Of a stretch of 64,000 nt of DNA, positions 1-9,337 are shown in pieces (within the stretch, counting starts at the first letter, position 1; each line of letters opens with the position of its first letter). Under the pieces are notes generated by a model. That model had not been told where the DNA came from. It was given only the letters and a program-made list of their open reading frames with translations, and did no database searches. Origin of the DNA: Nocardia arthritidis (lineage in GTDB: Bacteria; Actinomycetota; Actinomycetes; Mycobacteriales; Mycobacteriaceae); contig NZ_CP046172.1 of the NCBI RefSeq assembly GCF_011801145.1, positions 6,944,001-7,008,000 of the forward strand. The letters run 5' to 3'. The position numbers and the translations under genes are program-made.

Positions 1-1133
1 CGGAGACGATCCTGCGGCGAATTCGCGCGGCCGACGGTTCACCCGGCGTGCTGTCGGTGATCGCCGATCGCGCCGCGTACTTGTTCGACGCGCACCCCGG
101 CCGCGCCGGCTTGTCCGGCGCCGAACCGGGCCAGTTGCTCGGCCGCCGCCACCATGCGGTCGAAATTGCTTGCGGCGCAGGTGAAAGCATCTGGATCGGG
201 CACATACGGGTCGAGCTCGAGAATGGGTTCTCAGATAAGGCGCCCGCGACGGCAGCGCTGGCGCGTGCGGGCATTCCGCTGAGCACGGTCCCCGTCCGTG
301 CCGCGCTACAGGACTCGTCCTGCCCCGATGTCACCTACCACCGAGACGGGCCCGTCGGCACGATCACCTTCACGGCATACAACGGCGCGATGACAACCGG
401 CCTGTGCCACAGGCTGGCCGCCGCCATCCGCGCCGCGGCCCGGCAGCACACCCGCGTCCTGGTACTTCGCGGACAGACCGGCTCCCCGTTCTCGAATGGC
501 CTACATCTCGGCGCGATCGAACTCGACAAGCGACCGGCGTGGGAGGCCTGGCGCAATCTTCGCGCCATCAACACGGTGTGCCGGGAGATCCTGATGTGTC
601 GATCCCAGCTGACAATCGGGGCATTCTCCGGGTCGGCGGGCGCCGGTGGGGTGATGCTCCCGCTAGGGGCCGATGTTGTCGTCGCCATCGATCGTGCGGT
701 GTTCGACCCGCATTACGCCACAATGGGTTTGACAGGGTCGGAGCTGCACACCTATACGTTGCCCCGACGGGTCGGCGCGGCGACGGCGCGGCGGTTGCTG
801 ATCGCCTGCGAACCGATCGATGCGATGGCGGCGCACGAGATCGGCCTCATCGATCAGATCGGCCCGGCAGCCGGTTTCGACGGCTGGCTCGCCGAGTTCG
901 CTCGCGAGTACGCGGAACCCGGCCGGTGGGATACGACCATGCGGCGTAAGCGTGTCCGCCTGAGCCGGGACTTCGCGCGAGTACCGCTGGATGCGTACGA
1001 GATTCAGGAGCTCGCCACCATGGCGCAGTGCGTGTTCGACGACCGGTACGACTTCGCAAGGCGACGGCAGTCGTTCCTCGACAAGACCGCCTACTCGGGT
1101 TCCCGAGCCGATATCGCACAAAGCGGCGCCTGA
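1..1133 (+). CDS. hoxX: HoxX-like hydrogenase maturation protein, C-terminal part (5' end outside window)
   Basis: The reading frame is open from base 3, before the first ATG at 48, so the gene starts upstream and only about 376 residues are seen. The N-terminal part keeps the end of a formyl-transferase-like region, including a WIGH motif. The rest is a crotonase/enoyl-CoA-hydratase domain with a glycine-rich SGSAGAGG segment. This order is typical of HoxX/HypX, which in characterised bacteria generates CO from a formyl group for the [NiFe] hydrogenase active site under aerobic conditions. No hydrogenase structural gene lies to the right, so any hydrogenase cluster must be to the left. Assignment rests on domain order and motifs. 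A stand-alone crotonase is less likely because of the upstream extension. Confidence 0.8.
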   Translation, partial: ETILRRIRAADGSPGVLSVIADRAAYLFDAHPGRAGLSGAEPGQLLGRRHHAVEIACGAGESIWIGHIRVELENGFSDKAPATAALARAGIPLSTVPVRAALQDSSCPDVTYHRDGPVGTITFTAYNGAMTTGLCHRLAAAIRAAARQHTRVLVLRGQTGSPFSNGLHLGAIELDKRPAWEAWRNLRAINTVCREILMCRSQLTIGAFSGSAGAGGVMLPLGADVVVAIDRAVFDPHYATMGLTGSELHTYTLPRRVGAATARRLLIACEPIDAMAAHEIGLIDQIGPAAGFDGWLAEFAREYAEPGRWDTTMRRKRVRLSRDFARVPLDAYEIQELATMAQCVFDDRYDFARRRQSFLDKTAYSGSRADIAQSGA

Positions 1134-1581
1134 TCGTTTTCGGCGACATACCCAACTCGGTAAATCGGCCATAATCTATGTGATATAAACCTCGAAAATA
1201 AGGTCGATTACAATCGTAGCTACTTAATAGCTATCATCTTAACCATCCGTTCGCCGCCGCACTTATCCAAAATACGCAGCCGCACTTGGCCAGATGCTTG
1301 CCTATCCGGAAAAATCGAGCGTTTACCCATCGAATAAGCATGGATCCGAGCTCTTGTGATATAGCACTCACCGGCCTGTTTCACCACTTCCGCATTGCGC
1401 TACTTCTGCCACAATCAAATCAATCCATGCAGTAGCGAACTCGCCGCAATAAAGTGATCCCGATGCCTCACACGTTCGACGAGACGCTGACGAACATCGC
1501 AACAGGTACACAGCTCGTGATTTTCGAACTCGAAGACGTGGCCGCCGGATGATGACGGATTCCCGAGGAGGCCACGTAAAC
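1134..1581. other. Intergenic region, no gene seen
   Basis: About 450 bases between the HoxX-like gene and the conservon. The first half (about 1175-1350) is clearly richer in A and T than its surroundings, as expected for promoter DNA. I see no convincing reading frame, terminator or named operator in it. Confidence 0.5.
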
Positions 1582-4095
1582 GTGCCGAAGCGAAGGAATA
1601 CAGCACCAACACGGCGCCGGGCGTGGTCGCTATCCCACTGGCCGGTGCGCACGAAGATCGCCGCCGCGCTCGCACTGCCGGTGCTGGTCGCGGCGACGCT
1701 GGCGGCCGCCAGAGTGCAGACCCAATTGGCCGACGCGGCGCGGTTCACCTCGACCGCCGACCATGTCGGCGTGCTGCCCGCGGCGGTGGACCTCGGCGCG
1801 GCGGTCGACGCCTTGGGCGCCACCCGAATCGCCGGGACCGACCCGGCGGCATCCGCTCGAGGGGTGGACGATGCCGCGCACCGGCTCGCCGATCAGATCG
1901 CCGATCTCGGCCGCGCCACCGGTCCGCTCGGCGATGCGATCGCCTCGGCCCGGATGCTCACCGATCGACTCAGCTCGGACGCGCACACCGCCGACATCGC
2001 CGATCGAGTGGACACCATCAACGCCACACTCCAGCGCGGGGTAGCCGATGCCGTACCGACAGCGGGATCGGAATATCTGAGCCGGTTGAGTGACCGATTC
2101 GTCGACGCATGGGACGCGCGCCGCGCCTTCGCGAGTCAGCGAATCCTCTCGGCCGGCACCGACCGTGGCCCGCATTCACAAACCCGGCTCGTCTTCTCGG
2201 CCGGCGTCGAAGCCACCGCACTCGGCGAACTCGCCACAGGGGAACCCGCTTCGAGCCCGATCGACACGACACTGCGGGCCAACCGGGCACGGCTGGACGC
2301 GCTGTCCAACGGCGCCGATATCGACACACTCGCCGATACCTTCACCGCGGGCGAGGCGAGCTACCGCCAGATCATGGCCGATGCCACCGCGGCGCTGCGG
2401 CAAGGGATCACTGATCGAGCCACCGAGTCCAGCACCTCGGCACTGCGCGACACCGCCATCGTCATCGCGGCACTGCTCGGCGCGCTCACGGTTGCCCTGC
2501 TGATCGCGCAATCGCTGGTGATCCCGATCCGCCGTCTGCGCGACGGCGCGCTGCGTGCGGCGCGCCACGATCTGCCCAAGATGATCGCGCGTATCCGGGC
2601 CGCGGACCCGGATACGCGGCTCCCCGCACCGGTACGCCTTGCCCATAACACCGGCGAGGAGCTCGGCGAGCTCGGCGAAGCCATCGACGACCTGCACCGC
2701 CAGGCCATCAAACTGGCCGGCGAGCAGGCCACGATCCGGCGCCAGGTCAACGATATGTTCGAAACGCTGTCACGCCGCAACAAAGCGCTGATCGATCAGC
2801 AACTGGGCTTGATCGAGGCACTGGAGCGGGACGAGGAGAACCCGGCCCGGCTACGCAGCCTGTTCCGACTGGACCATCTGGTGACTCGCATGCGCCGAAA
2901 CGGCAACAACCTGCTGGTGCTCGCCGGAACCACGGCGCGACGCAACCGGACCGGCCCGGTGACCATGACCGAGGTGATCCAGGCCGCGATATCGGAGGTC
3001 GAGGAGTATCGAAGGGTCGCGCCGAACGGGGAACTCGACGTCACCGTCGCCGGTGCCATCGCGCCGGATCTCGCGCACATCCTCGCCGAGCTACTCGATA
3101 ACGCGCTGCGCTTCTCCCCACCGGACAGCCCGGTACGGCTGACCCTCGCATCGGCGATCGATGGCGGTGTGCTCATCGACATCGCCGACGCCGGGCTCGG
3201 CATGGCGCCGGACGAGATCGCCGAGATCAACCGGGATCTGGTGACCGGCGGTTCGATCAGCGCCGATACCGCGCGGCGAATGGGCCTGTTCGTTGTCGGG
3301 CGGCTGGCGCACCGGCACGATATCGCGGTTCGACTGCGGCCGACCCGTGGCGTCGGCGATCGCACCGGCATTACCGTCGGGGTGCATGTGCCCGCGGCGG
3401 CGCTGGTCGAATCGGCTCCGCGACCCGGTCCGGAGATCGGCGCCGCGATCGTCTCCCGGCGGACACCACAGCCTGCTCCGTCACCGGTCGCCATCGCGGC
3501 CACGGCTTCGGCCCGAGTGGCGGACCCGCCCGGCCCGGCGACCGCAGCCCGGCACCCAGGCGCCCGCCTGCCCAAAAGGCGCCCCGGGGCGAACGGATTC
3601 CCGGTCAGCTCGCCCGAGGCCGTTCCGACGAATTCCACGGAACCACCGCCACCACGCCACCACCGCGAACCGCGGCCCCGCGCAGCCGCTACCACGGCCT
3701 TCTTTACCGCCCGGCTATCGGATACCGTTGCGCCGCAACAGGATTCCGACAACGAGCCGACGCCGATCTACCAGCGGCTCGTCTCCGAATGGCTGGCCGA
3801 CCCGAACGTCCCGCCGGAAGTCCGCAGCACGCGGTGGTCATCGGCCAGCGCCGACGCCGGGTGGGATGCGGCGCGCCAGGCCGCATCCCACCCGGTCGAA
3901 CGGACGACCGCGGCCGGACTGCCGATCCGCCAGCCCGGCGCCCGCCTGATCCCCGGTTCCGCGGCCGCCGATGATGCGCCATCCACCCGCGATCCCGAAC
4001 GGATTCGCGCCGGACTCACCGGGCTGCGATCCGGTATCGAGCGAGCCCGCGAGCAGACCGGGGCCACTACCGATGACCCTAGGGAGACCCGATGA
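1582..4095 (+). CDS. Conservon sensor histidine kinase (CvnA type)
   Basis: Membrane sensor kinase of about 837 residues heading a conservon. A first membrane helix near residues 20-40 and a second near 290-310 bracket an extracytoplasmic helical sensor region resembling nitrate/nitrite-sensor-type domains. A HAMP-like linker follows, then a dimerisation helix with the LDHLVTR phospho-acceptor histidine near residue 431, and a HATPase domain with N-box ELLDNAL near residue 503. The last 250 residues are a proline/arginine-rich tail common in actinobacterial members. I chose GTG 1582 because a GAGGAGG ribosome site (1565-1571) sits 10 bases ahead. The ATG at 1549 has none and overlaps that site. 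The stop overlaps the next gene in ATGA. No response regulator is adjacent, as is usual for conservons. Confidence 0.9.
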   Translation: MPKRRNTAPTRRRAWSLSHWPVRTKIAAALALPVLVAATLAAARVQTQLADAARFTSTADHVGVLPAAVDLGAAVDALGATRIAGTDPAASARGVDDAAHRLADQIADLGRATGPLGDAIASARMLTDRLSSDAHTADIADRVDTINATLQRGVADAVPTAGSEYLSRLSDRFVDAWDARRAFASQRILSAGTDRGPHSQTRLVFSAGVEATALGELATGEPASSPIDTTLRANRARLDALSNGADIDTLADTFTAGEASYRQIMADATAALRQGITDRATESSTSALRDTAIVIAALLGALTVALLIAQSLVIPIRRLRDGALRAARHDLPKMIARIRAADPDTRLPAPVRLAHNTGEELGELGEAIDDLHRQAIKLAGEQATIRRQVNDMFETLSRRNKALIDQQLGLIEALERDEENPARLRSLFRLDHLVTRMRRNGNNLLVLAGTTARRNRTGPVTMTEVIQAAISEVEEYRRVAPNGELDVTVAGAIAPDLAHILAELLDNALRFSPPDSPVRLTLASAIDGGVLIDIADAGLGMAPDEIAEINRDLVTGGSISADTARRMGLFVVGRLAHRHDIAVRLRPTRGVGDRTGITVGVHVPAAALVESAPRPGPEIGAAIVSRRTPQPAPSPVAIAATASARVADPPGPATAARHPGARLPKRRPGANGFPVSSPEAVPTNSTEPPPPRHHREPRPRAAATTAFFTARLSDTVAPQQDSDNEPTPIYQRLVSEWLADPNVPPEVRSTRWSSASADAGWDAARQAASHPVERTTAAGLPIRQPGARLIPGSAAADDAPSTRDPERIRAGLTGLRSGIERAREQTGATTDDPRETR

Positions 4096-4496
4096 ACAGC
4101 ACCGTGCGTGACCTCGACTGGCTGCTGACCAAATTCGTCGCCGAGGTGCCCTCGGTCCGGCACGCCGCCGTCGTATCGGCCGACGGACTGATCACCGCGG
4201 CGAGCGCGGACCTGCCGACCGAACAGGCAGACCGGCTCGCCGCCGTCACGGCAGGGCTGGCAAGTCTCGCCACCGGCGTATCGAACCTGTTCGGCGGTGG
4301 TGTCGTGCAGCAATCGATCATCGAGATGCAGTACGGCTATCTCCTGCTGATGAGCGCGGGCAGCGGCGCCTTCCTCGCCACGCTCACCACCGGTGGCAGC
4401 GATATCGGCCAAGTCGGCTACGACATGGCGTTGCTGGTCGACAGCGTCGGTACCGCGCTCCAGGTGACCGAACGATCCCGCTCGGCCGGTGGATGA
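4092..4496 (+). CDS. Roadblock/LC7 domain protein (CvnB type)
   Basis: Protein of 134 residues, one roadblock/LC7 alpha-beta domain, the expected full length for CvnB. In conservons these proteins are thought to act with the small GTPase and the kinase in a membrane-associated complex reminiscent of eukaryotic G-protein systems. The region around ASVVSADGL-like residues (here AAVVSADGL) and the central [11 protein letters not shown] stretch match the family pattern. Start and stop codons overlap both neighbours as ATGA (4092-4095 and 4493-4496), so production is translationally coupled. Confidence 0.92.
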   Translation: MNSTVRDLDWLLTKFVAEVPSVRHAAVVSADGLITAASADLPTEQADRLAAVTAGLASLATGVSNLFGGGVVQQSIIEMQYGYLLLMSAGSGAFLATLTTGGSDIGQVGYDMALLVDSVGTALQVTERSRSAGG

Positions 4497-4855
4497 CCGT
4501 GACCGACGAATCGACTCACCCGCCCGACGAACCGCGCCTGGCGCGGCCCTATGCCGTCACCGGCGGCAGAACCGAAGCGGCCGTGGACCTTCCGCTCGAG
4601 GCGCTGATCGAAACCATCGCCGCCGGTCCGACGAGCGGATTGCCCGGCACGATCGCCGACCTGTGCGACACCCCGCTGTCGGTCGCCGAGATCGCCACCG
4701 CGATCGGGCTGCCCATCGGGGTCACCCGGGTGCTCATCGCCGATCTGATCCTCGCCGGAATCCTGCGCCGACACGACACCCTGGCCGCCGACGCCACGCT
4801 GTTCGAGCGTCGCGCTCTGTTGGAAAGGACGCTCGGTGGTCTTCGCGCACTCTGA
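4493..4855 (+). CDS. DUF742 protein (CvnC type)
   Basis: Protein of 120 residues matching the DUF742 family by position, size and a winged-helix-like core ([10 protein letters not shown], then [20 protein letters not shown]). The N-terminal [10 protein letters not shown] segment is characteristic. The core looks like a DNA-binding or protein-docking winged helix, but no biochemical role is firmly known. It overlaps the roadblock gene by four bases and its 3' end overlaps the GTPase gene by 20 bases, so the four conservon genes form one coupled operon. Confidence 0.9.
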   Translation: MTVTDESTHPPDEPRLARPYAVTGGRTEAAVDLPLEALIETIAAGPTSGLPGTIADLCDTPLSVAEIATAIGLPIGVTRVLIADLILAGILRRHDTLAADATLFERRALLERTLGGLRAL

Positions 4856-5429
4856 CCGGCCGCGACCCACCGGCCCGGCCCGATCGACCAAGATCGCCGT
4901 GGCCGGCGGATTCGGCACCGGCAAAACCACCTTCGTCGGGGCCATCTCCGAAATCGTGCCGGTCCGCACCGAGGCGCTGGTCACCGAGGCCAGCGCCGGA
5001 ATCGATTCGCTCGCCGGACTTCCGGGCAAGGAATCCACCACGGTGGCCATGGATTTCGGTCGGATCACCATGTCCGACGAGCTCACCCTCTACCTGTTCG
5101 GCACGCCCGGCCAGCACCGCTTCTGGTTCATGTGGGACGACATCATCCGCGGCGCGATCGGCGCCGTCGTACTCGTCGATCTGCGGCGAATCGACGAAAG
5201 CTTCGCCGCCATCGACTATTTCGAGATGCGTGAACTTCCGTTCATCATCGCGGAGAACGTCTTCCCCGACTCGCCCGAGGTCGACATCGGCGACATCCGG
5301 GAGGCGCTCACCGTGTCGAACCAGGTGCCGATTCTGCGAATCGACGCGCGCGACCGCGAATCCGTCAAGCGCGCCCTCATCACTCTTACCCAACACGCAC
5401 TGAACCGCCTCGCCACTGACCCGATGTGA
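4836..5429 (+). CDS. Conservon small GTPase/ATP-binding protein (CvnD type)
   Basis: GTP-binding protein of 197 residues. The Walker A/P-loop GGFGTGKT lies at residues 24-31, and a YLFGTPGQHRFW segment acts as the switch II/Walker B DxxGQ-like region. The start is GTG 4836, inside the end of the DUF742 gene and preceded by GGAAAGGA. In characterised Streptomyces conservons the CvnD protein binds guanine nucleotides and acts with CvnA-C to control development or secondary metabolism. The target here is unknown. Confidence 0.92.
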   Translation: MVFAHSDRPRPTGPARSTKIAVAGGFGTGKTTFVGAISEIVPVRTEALVTEASAGIDSLAGLPGKESTTVAMDFGRITMSDELTLYLFGTPGQHRFWFMWDDIIRGAIGAVVLVDLRRIDESFAAIDYFEMRELPFIIAENVFPDSPEVDIGDIREALTVSNQVPILRIDARDRESVKRALITLTQHALNRLATDPM

Positions 5430-5442
5430 CAGGAGTCCGCCG

Positions 5443-6240
5443 ATGCACCACGACATACACCACTTCGCGATGGGCAGATGGTTACTGCTGCTGGCATATG
5501 TGGTCTCGGTAGCCGGGTCCTTCACCGGTCTCGCCTGCACCCGCCGCGCGGTCGCCGCGGGCGATGGCCCCCACCGAACCCGTTGGCTGCTGATCGCCGC
5601 CATCTCGATCGGCGGGGTGGGCATCTGGCTCATGCACTTCATCGCGATGCTCGGTTTCACCGTTCCGGGCGTAGCGCTGCGCTACGACCTCTGGTGGACG
5701 GCCGGCTCGGCCGCACTGTCGATCTCCGCGGTATTCATCGGGCTGCTCGTACTCGGCCCGACGGTGCGAGCAGGCCGACTGCTCATCGGCGGCCTCATCA
5801 CCGGGCTGGCCGTCAACCTCATGCACTACACCGGGATGCGGGCCATCCGATTCCAGGGGCGGATCCACTACGACACCCGGCTCGTCGCCCTCTCTGTGCT
5901 GATCGCCGTCGTCGCCGCGACAGCCGCGCTGCTGTTCACCCTCATTCTCGAATCGACGCCGCTGCGCTTGATCGGCGGTGCCGTCATGGGTGTCGCCGTG
6001 GTCGGCATGCATTACACCGGTATGGCCGCCGTCCGCGTCGAAGTCGATCCGGCGCTCCCGGCACCCGTCGGCATGGCCGTCTTCTCGTTCCTCTTCCCGG
6101 TGTTCGTCCTCGGCCTGCTCGGCCTCGCGGTCCCCATCACCGCCCTGCTCACCACGACGCCCGCCGCACCGTCGGCTCGGCCACGTTCGACCGCCCCATC
6201 TCGGCGGACATCGCGGGCGCGTTTGCCGAAATCCGCTTGA
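5443..6240 (+). CDS. MHYT-domain integral membrane sensor
   Basis: Hydrophobic protein of 265 residues with about seven predicted membrane helices and three MHYT-like motifs (LMHFIAM, LMHYTGM, GMHYTGM). The MHYT domain is proposed to bind a metal, probably copper, through its Met and His residues and to sense oxygen, CO or NO. Most MHYT domains are fused to an output domain such as GGDEF/EAL. This one ends in a short basic tail with no output domain. It follows the conservon GTPase by 13 bases with a good AGGAG site, so it is probably cotranscribed and may supply a signal to the conservon. The functional link is inference. Confidence 0.88.
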   Translation: MHHDIHHFAMGRWLLLLAYVVSVAGSFTGLACTRRAVAAGDGPHRTRWLLIAAISIGGVGIWLMHFIAMLGFTVPGVALRYDLWWTAGSAALSISAVFIGLLVLGPTVRAGRLLIGGLITGLAVNLMHYTGMRAIRFQGRIHYDTRLVALSVLIAVVAATAALLFTLILESTPLRLIGGAVMGVAVVGMHYTGMAAVRVEVDPALPAPVGMAVFSFLFPVFVLGLLGLAVPITALLTTTPAAPSARPRSTAPSRRTSRARLPKSA

Positions 6241-6262
6241 AAGTCGGCGGCCACCGATGTGA

Positions 6263-6286
6263 CGAAGGTCATCTATCCGACCTTCG
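6263..6286 (+). terminator. Terminator-like hairpin after the MHYT gene
   Basis: Perfect 8-base inverted repeat CGAAGGTC/GACCTTCG with an 8-base loop, 22 bases after the MHYT stop codon. There is no clear T-run, which is common in high-GC actinobacteria. The rest of 6287-6641 holds nothing I can support, apart from probable promoter DNA for the next pair of genes. Confidence 0.5.
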
Positions 6287-6641
6287 GATGGGCGACAATA
6301 CGGTCGGCCGCCCGTGCGATGTCCGTCTTCGGCTCGCCGGGCTCGATCGAATGTCCGCTCTTTGCGCACATACCGCCCATTCCATGTCCGCATTCCGCTA
6401 TCGGCCATCGAATCCGGTAAGCACGATGTCTTTACTACGGGCCGCTATTCGGACATTTCCGGCCTCTTTATTCGTTGCCTGTGCAGTTGCCCGGGTATAG
6501 CGTGAGTTACACGTCTCCTACATTCGACGATTCTCGATATTGTCGCGGGTTTCACCCTCCGAGGCTCAGCGTTCGGCAAATCGTGCAGGTCCGGAAGTCC
6601 CGTTTCGATTTGCCCCGAGATATCGATTGGGGTGAGCCTCC

Positions 6642-6848
6642 ATGAGTAATGCACTCGACGTAAGCGATGCCGTCGACGCAGCATCTCTCACCACGGCGCG
6701 AGTACGAGATCGGCCGACCCACGAGATTGCCCGTCAATTGGACCTGCACCCGTCGGAAATCGACGCAGACAAGCCGTTCGATCAATTCGGCTCCGCCGCC
6801 ATCGACCAGCCGGCTCGGTACCTCGCCGGCGATCGGGAGGCACGGTGA
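6642..6848 (+). CDS. Degenerate acyl-carrier-protein-like protein
   Basis: Short protein of 68 residues. The pattern EIARQLDLHPSEID followed by PFDQFG matches helix 1 and the loop of an acyl carrier protein from a modular synthase. The expected GLDSV/GLDSL phosphopantetheine motif is replaced by GSAAID, so there is no serine at the attachment position. The ending LAGDREAR resembles the LAGDLEA that normally follows. It may be an eroded carrier protein or a non-acylated docking remnant. The stop overlaps the thioesterase start (GTGA), so the two are coupled. Confidence 0.55.
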   Translation: MSNALDVSDAVDAASLTTARVRDRPTHEIARQLDLHPSEIDADKPFDQFGSAAIDQPARYLAGDREAR

Positions 6849-7759
6849 ACCTGCCCACCGATCTGCTCCTGCCGCTGACAAGCGATTTCGCGTCACGCAC
6901 GACAAGTCGACATCCAGCGCCGACAACAGCGCCGATGATGCTGGTGCAGCCCGGCGGATTTCCGGCGAATTCCTTTCGGCGACTCGCACAAAAACTGGCG
7001 CCCCGGATCAGCTTGACCGTGGTGGATCTGGACGGAATTCCGGAACACCGCATGGCCACCCTCACCGGGCGGCCATGCCCGCTCACGGTCGACGAAGTGG
7101 CCGAGCGGATCCGCGCGGCCCTGGCGAACCGCGGTCTGTTCGCGGCGCCGATGTGGTTGCTTTCCGGCTGGTCGTTCGGCGGCGTGATCGCTTACGCGTT
7201 GTACACCGCCCTGCCGATCGGTGAACGACCTCGCGGGCTGCTGCTGCTCGACAGCGTGGCACCGGTTCCGCCGTACCTGCCAGCCGGCGATCGATTGCCG
7301 TTCGCGCTGATCCTGCCGTGGTTCGCGTCCTACCTGGGCGCGAGAAGCGGTCGCGCGCTCGACCTGCCCGCGCAGCTGTTCGTCCGCGCCGACGGTGAAT
7401 CGGGACTCCGGATCGTACTGGACGCCGCGTTGGCGGCCGAGGCGCTGCCACCGGAAACCACGCTGCCGGGGTTGCGGAAGCTCTTCCACGCCTATGTCGA
7501 CAATGTGCTTCGCCACGTGCGCATGAGTCGAATGTGGCAGCCGCGACCGACATCGGGTCCGATCACCGTAGTGCGACCCGATCGGGGCCTTTTCGGCACC
7601 CGCGACGCACTCGGGTGGGAGCGACTCGGCGACAACGTCCAGGTGCGGTGGACATCAGCGAATCACTATTCGCTCCTGAGCGATCGGGTTGCCATCGACG
7701 CGATTGCCGATACCGCGCTCGCGTGTTTGTGCGGTATCCGGGCCCGAATGCCGTCGTAG
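6845..7759 (+). CDS. Type II thioesterase of PKS/NRPS type
   Basis: Alpha/beta hydrolase of 304 residues. The GWSFGG nucleophile elbow puts the catalytic serine near residue 110, a VQPGGF oxyanion segment sits near residue 36, and a conserved SANHYSLL histidine region is near the C-terminus. This arrangement matches the thioesterase domains of polyketide and nonribosomal peptide synthases. Such enzymes release or edit acyl chains bound to carrier proteins. No synthase is present in the window, so this is an orphan paired only with the degenerate carrier protein. Start GTG 6845 overlaps the previous stop. Confidence 0.8.
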   Translation: MNLPTDLLLPLTSDFASRTTSRHPAPTTAPMMLVQPGGFPANSFRRLAQKLAPRISLTVVDLDGIPEHRMATLTGRPCPLTVDEVAERIRAALANRGLFAAPMWLLSGWSFGGVIAYALYTALPIGERPRGLLLLDSVAPVPPYLPAGDRLPFALILPWFASYLGARSGRALDLPAQLFVRADGESGLRIVLDAALAAEALPPETTLPGLRKLFHAYVDNVLRHVRMSRMWQPRPTSGPITVVRPDRGLFGTRDALGWERLGDNVQVRWTSANHYSLLSDRVAIDAIADTALACLCGIRARMPS

Positions 7760-7820
7760 GAGTAAGTGAGCGGCTACCGCAGGATCCGGCATGCGCACCC
7801 AGTTCGGAAGACGATCTTGA

Positions 7821-7842
7821 TGCGCCGACTTCCTATGGCGCA
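7821..7842. terminator. Hairpin between convergent genes
   Basis: Inverted repeat TGCGCC/GGCGCA with a 10-base loop in the 98-base gap between the thioesterase gene and the convergent AraC gene. The position suits a bidirectional terminator. The stem is short, so support is modest. Confidence 0.4.
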
Positions 7843-7857
7843 CAACAGTATCCGATT

Positions 7858-8742
7858 TCAGCGGCGCAACGTCGCGGATGGCGGCTCACCGTATCGCCGC
7901 CGATACAGCGTAGCGAACCGGCCGAGATGAGCGAAGCCGCACTCGGTGGCGATCTCGGAAACCGTTGTGACGCGGTCGTCGGCGGCCAGCAGCACGGAAT
8001 GTGCCCGCCGCAATCGTATTTCGCGGAGGTACGCGATGGGCGTGGTGTGCAGATACCGGCGAAATCCGGCCTGAATTGTCCGCGTTCCGACGCCGACCGC
8101 CTCCGCGATGTCCGCGATGGTCAGTGGTTCGGCGGAGTGCTTCTCGATGAGTTCGGCGGCGCGCCGAATGCTCCTCGGCGCCATCGTGATCGACCGTCTC
8201 GACGGTTCGGCCGGACGATCGCGCGGCGGACTGAGCATCAGATGAGCCGTCAGCAACCGTTCCGCTCCCCCGGTGCCGGACTCCGGGCGCTCAGCTCGGG
8301 TGGTCATCACCAGACGAACCAGCGTCGGCCACGACTCCGTCCCGCTGTGCTCGATCAGGACTTCGAGGTAGAACAACAGCGGTTCGGCCGGGATTCTGCC
8401 GAACCTGCTCAGGAGATAACTCCGCATCAGCTCCGGCGCGAAGCGGACGATCACCACATCCTCCCCGGGGTCCCAGCACATCGAGACCGGTAAGCCGACG
8501 CGCGGCACCGAGCTGACGATCGCCGCACAGCGGGGCTCGGCAACTCTCGCGGACTCGCGCAACGGAATTCGCACGCGGTACCAGCACTCGACGCCGCTAT
8601 GCACCCACTCGGCCGGTTCCAGCGACGCGGACGTGCCGTGGCCTGCGCTCATCGACACCATGCGTAGGCCGCCGAACTCGACCCGGGGAGCCGACGGTCC
8701 CGGCGGATAATCCCACAGCACGCTATCGAATATCGTGTCCAT
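7858..8742 (-). CDS. AraC-family transcriptional regulator
   Basis: Protein of 294 residues. The C-terminal two-helix-turn-helix AraC domain includes a LTIADIAEAVGVGTRTIQ helix pair and the second-helix pattern VSEIATECGFAHLGRFATLYRRRYG. The N-terminal 160-180 residues form a cupin-like ligand or dimerisation domain with no obvious metal ligands. The gene points toward the thioesterase and is divergent from another AraC gene at 9338. Its target is unknown. Confidence 0.9.
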   Translation of the reverse strand: MDTIFDSVLWDYPPGPSAPRVEFGGLRMVSMSAGHGTSASLEPAEWVHSGVECWYRVRIPLRESARVAEPRCAAIVSSVPRVGLPVSMCWDPGEDVVIVRFAPELMRSYLLSRFGRIPAEPLLFYLEVLIEHSGTESWPTLVRLVMTTRAERPESGTGGAERLLTAHLMLSPPRDRPAEPSRRSITMAPRSIRRAAELIEKHSAEPLTIADIAEAVGVGTRTIQAGFRRYLHTTPIAYLREIRLRRAHSVLLAADDRVTTVSEIATECGFAHLGRFATLYRRRYGEPPSATLRR

Positions 8743-9337
8743 TCAAGGGTTCCTGATCGATGGGCCCAGTTATCTACCGGCATCCCCACTTACCACGATC
8801 TGCCACAAATCTGCTCTATAGCAATATCTATAAAGTCACACCACCACGCCGCGTCCGGTGGATATCGGTCGCGCCGAACGGATAGTGGTATAAGGAGCGA
8901 CCACATAGTGTGGTTCGGACTCGGCCCGGTCGCGGCCTTGTCGAAAACGTCCGAGCGCCTGTCGATTATCCGGTCGACAGGCGCTCAGTAGAGGTACACC
9001 ACCGTTGGCGGCTCTCCAGGAGAAGTCGCCGCCCACTCAACCCGCAGGCACCGGTGCGACCACAGCGGCGACTGCGAAGGGTTTGCACATGGATCCGCGC
9101 ATCTTCACATTCTCATCGGAGTACGACGAACTCGGTGGCGAAATGCCCACTACTGGTGCGGACAGTGAAACATGATCGCGTGCAGTACACCACTTTTCGT
9201 AAGCACCGCCATTTCCCGAGCGTTTCCCGGAGAAAGATCCGACCTGCTCAGCGACTACGATGGCCGGAAGTGCCACATCCGTGTCCGATACGGCCAATTG
9301 ACAAATCCACTGTCGCACAGAACAATCCGCTCCGGAA
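8743..9337. other. Intergenic region between divergent AraC genes
   Basis: Nearly 600 bases. It holds AT-rich promoter-like DNA just upstream of the leftward AraC gene (about 8800-8840) and a strong hairpin at 8953-8986, listed separately. A very short leftward reading frame near 9040-9105 lacks a ribosome site and is not called. Confidence 0.45.
8953..8986. terminator. Perfect 13-bp stem-loop
   Basis: Inverted repeat GAGCGCCTGTCGA/TCGACAGGCGCTC with loop TTATCCGG. This is one of the strongest hairpins in the window. It lies alone in a 595-base intergenic region, with no recognised gene ending directly beside it. It may end transcription of a short unrecognised RNA or act as an attenuator. 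Confidence 0.6.

Noticed and set aside
2796..3752. Long leftward open frame inside the histidine kinase gene
   Set aside because: It is the antisense shadow of high-GC coding DNA. Its protein is Arg/Ser/Ala-rich without motifs, while the rightward frame encodes a clear kinase.
9040..9105. Leftward mini-frame ending AVAAVVAPVPAG before the 8953 hairpin
   Set aside because: Only about 21 residues and no clear ribosome site. Noted under the hairpin instead.
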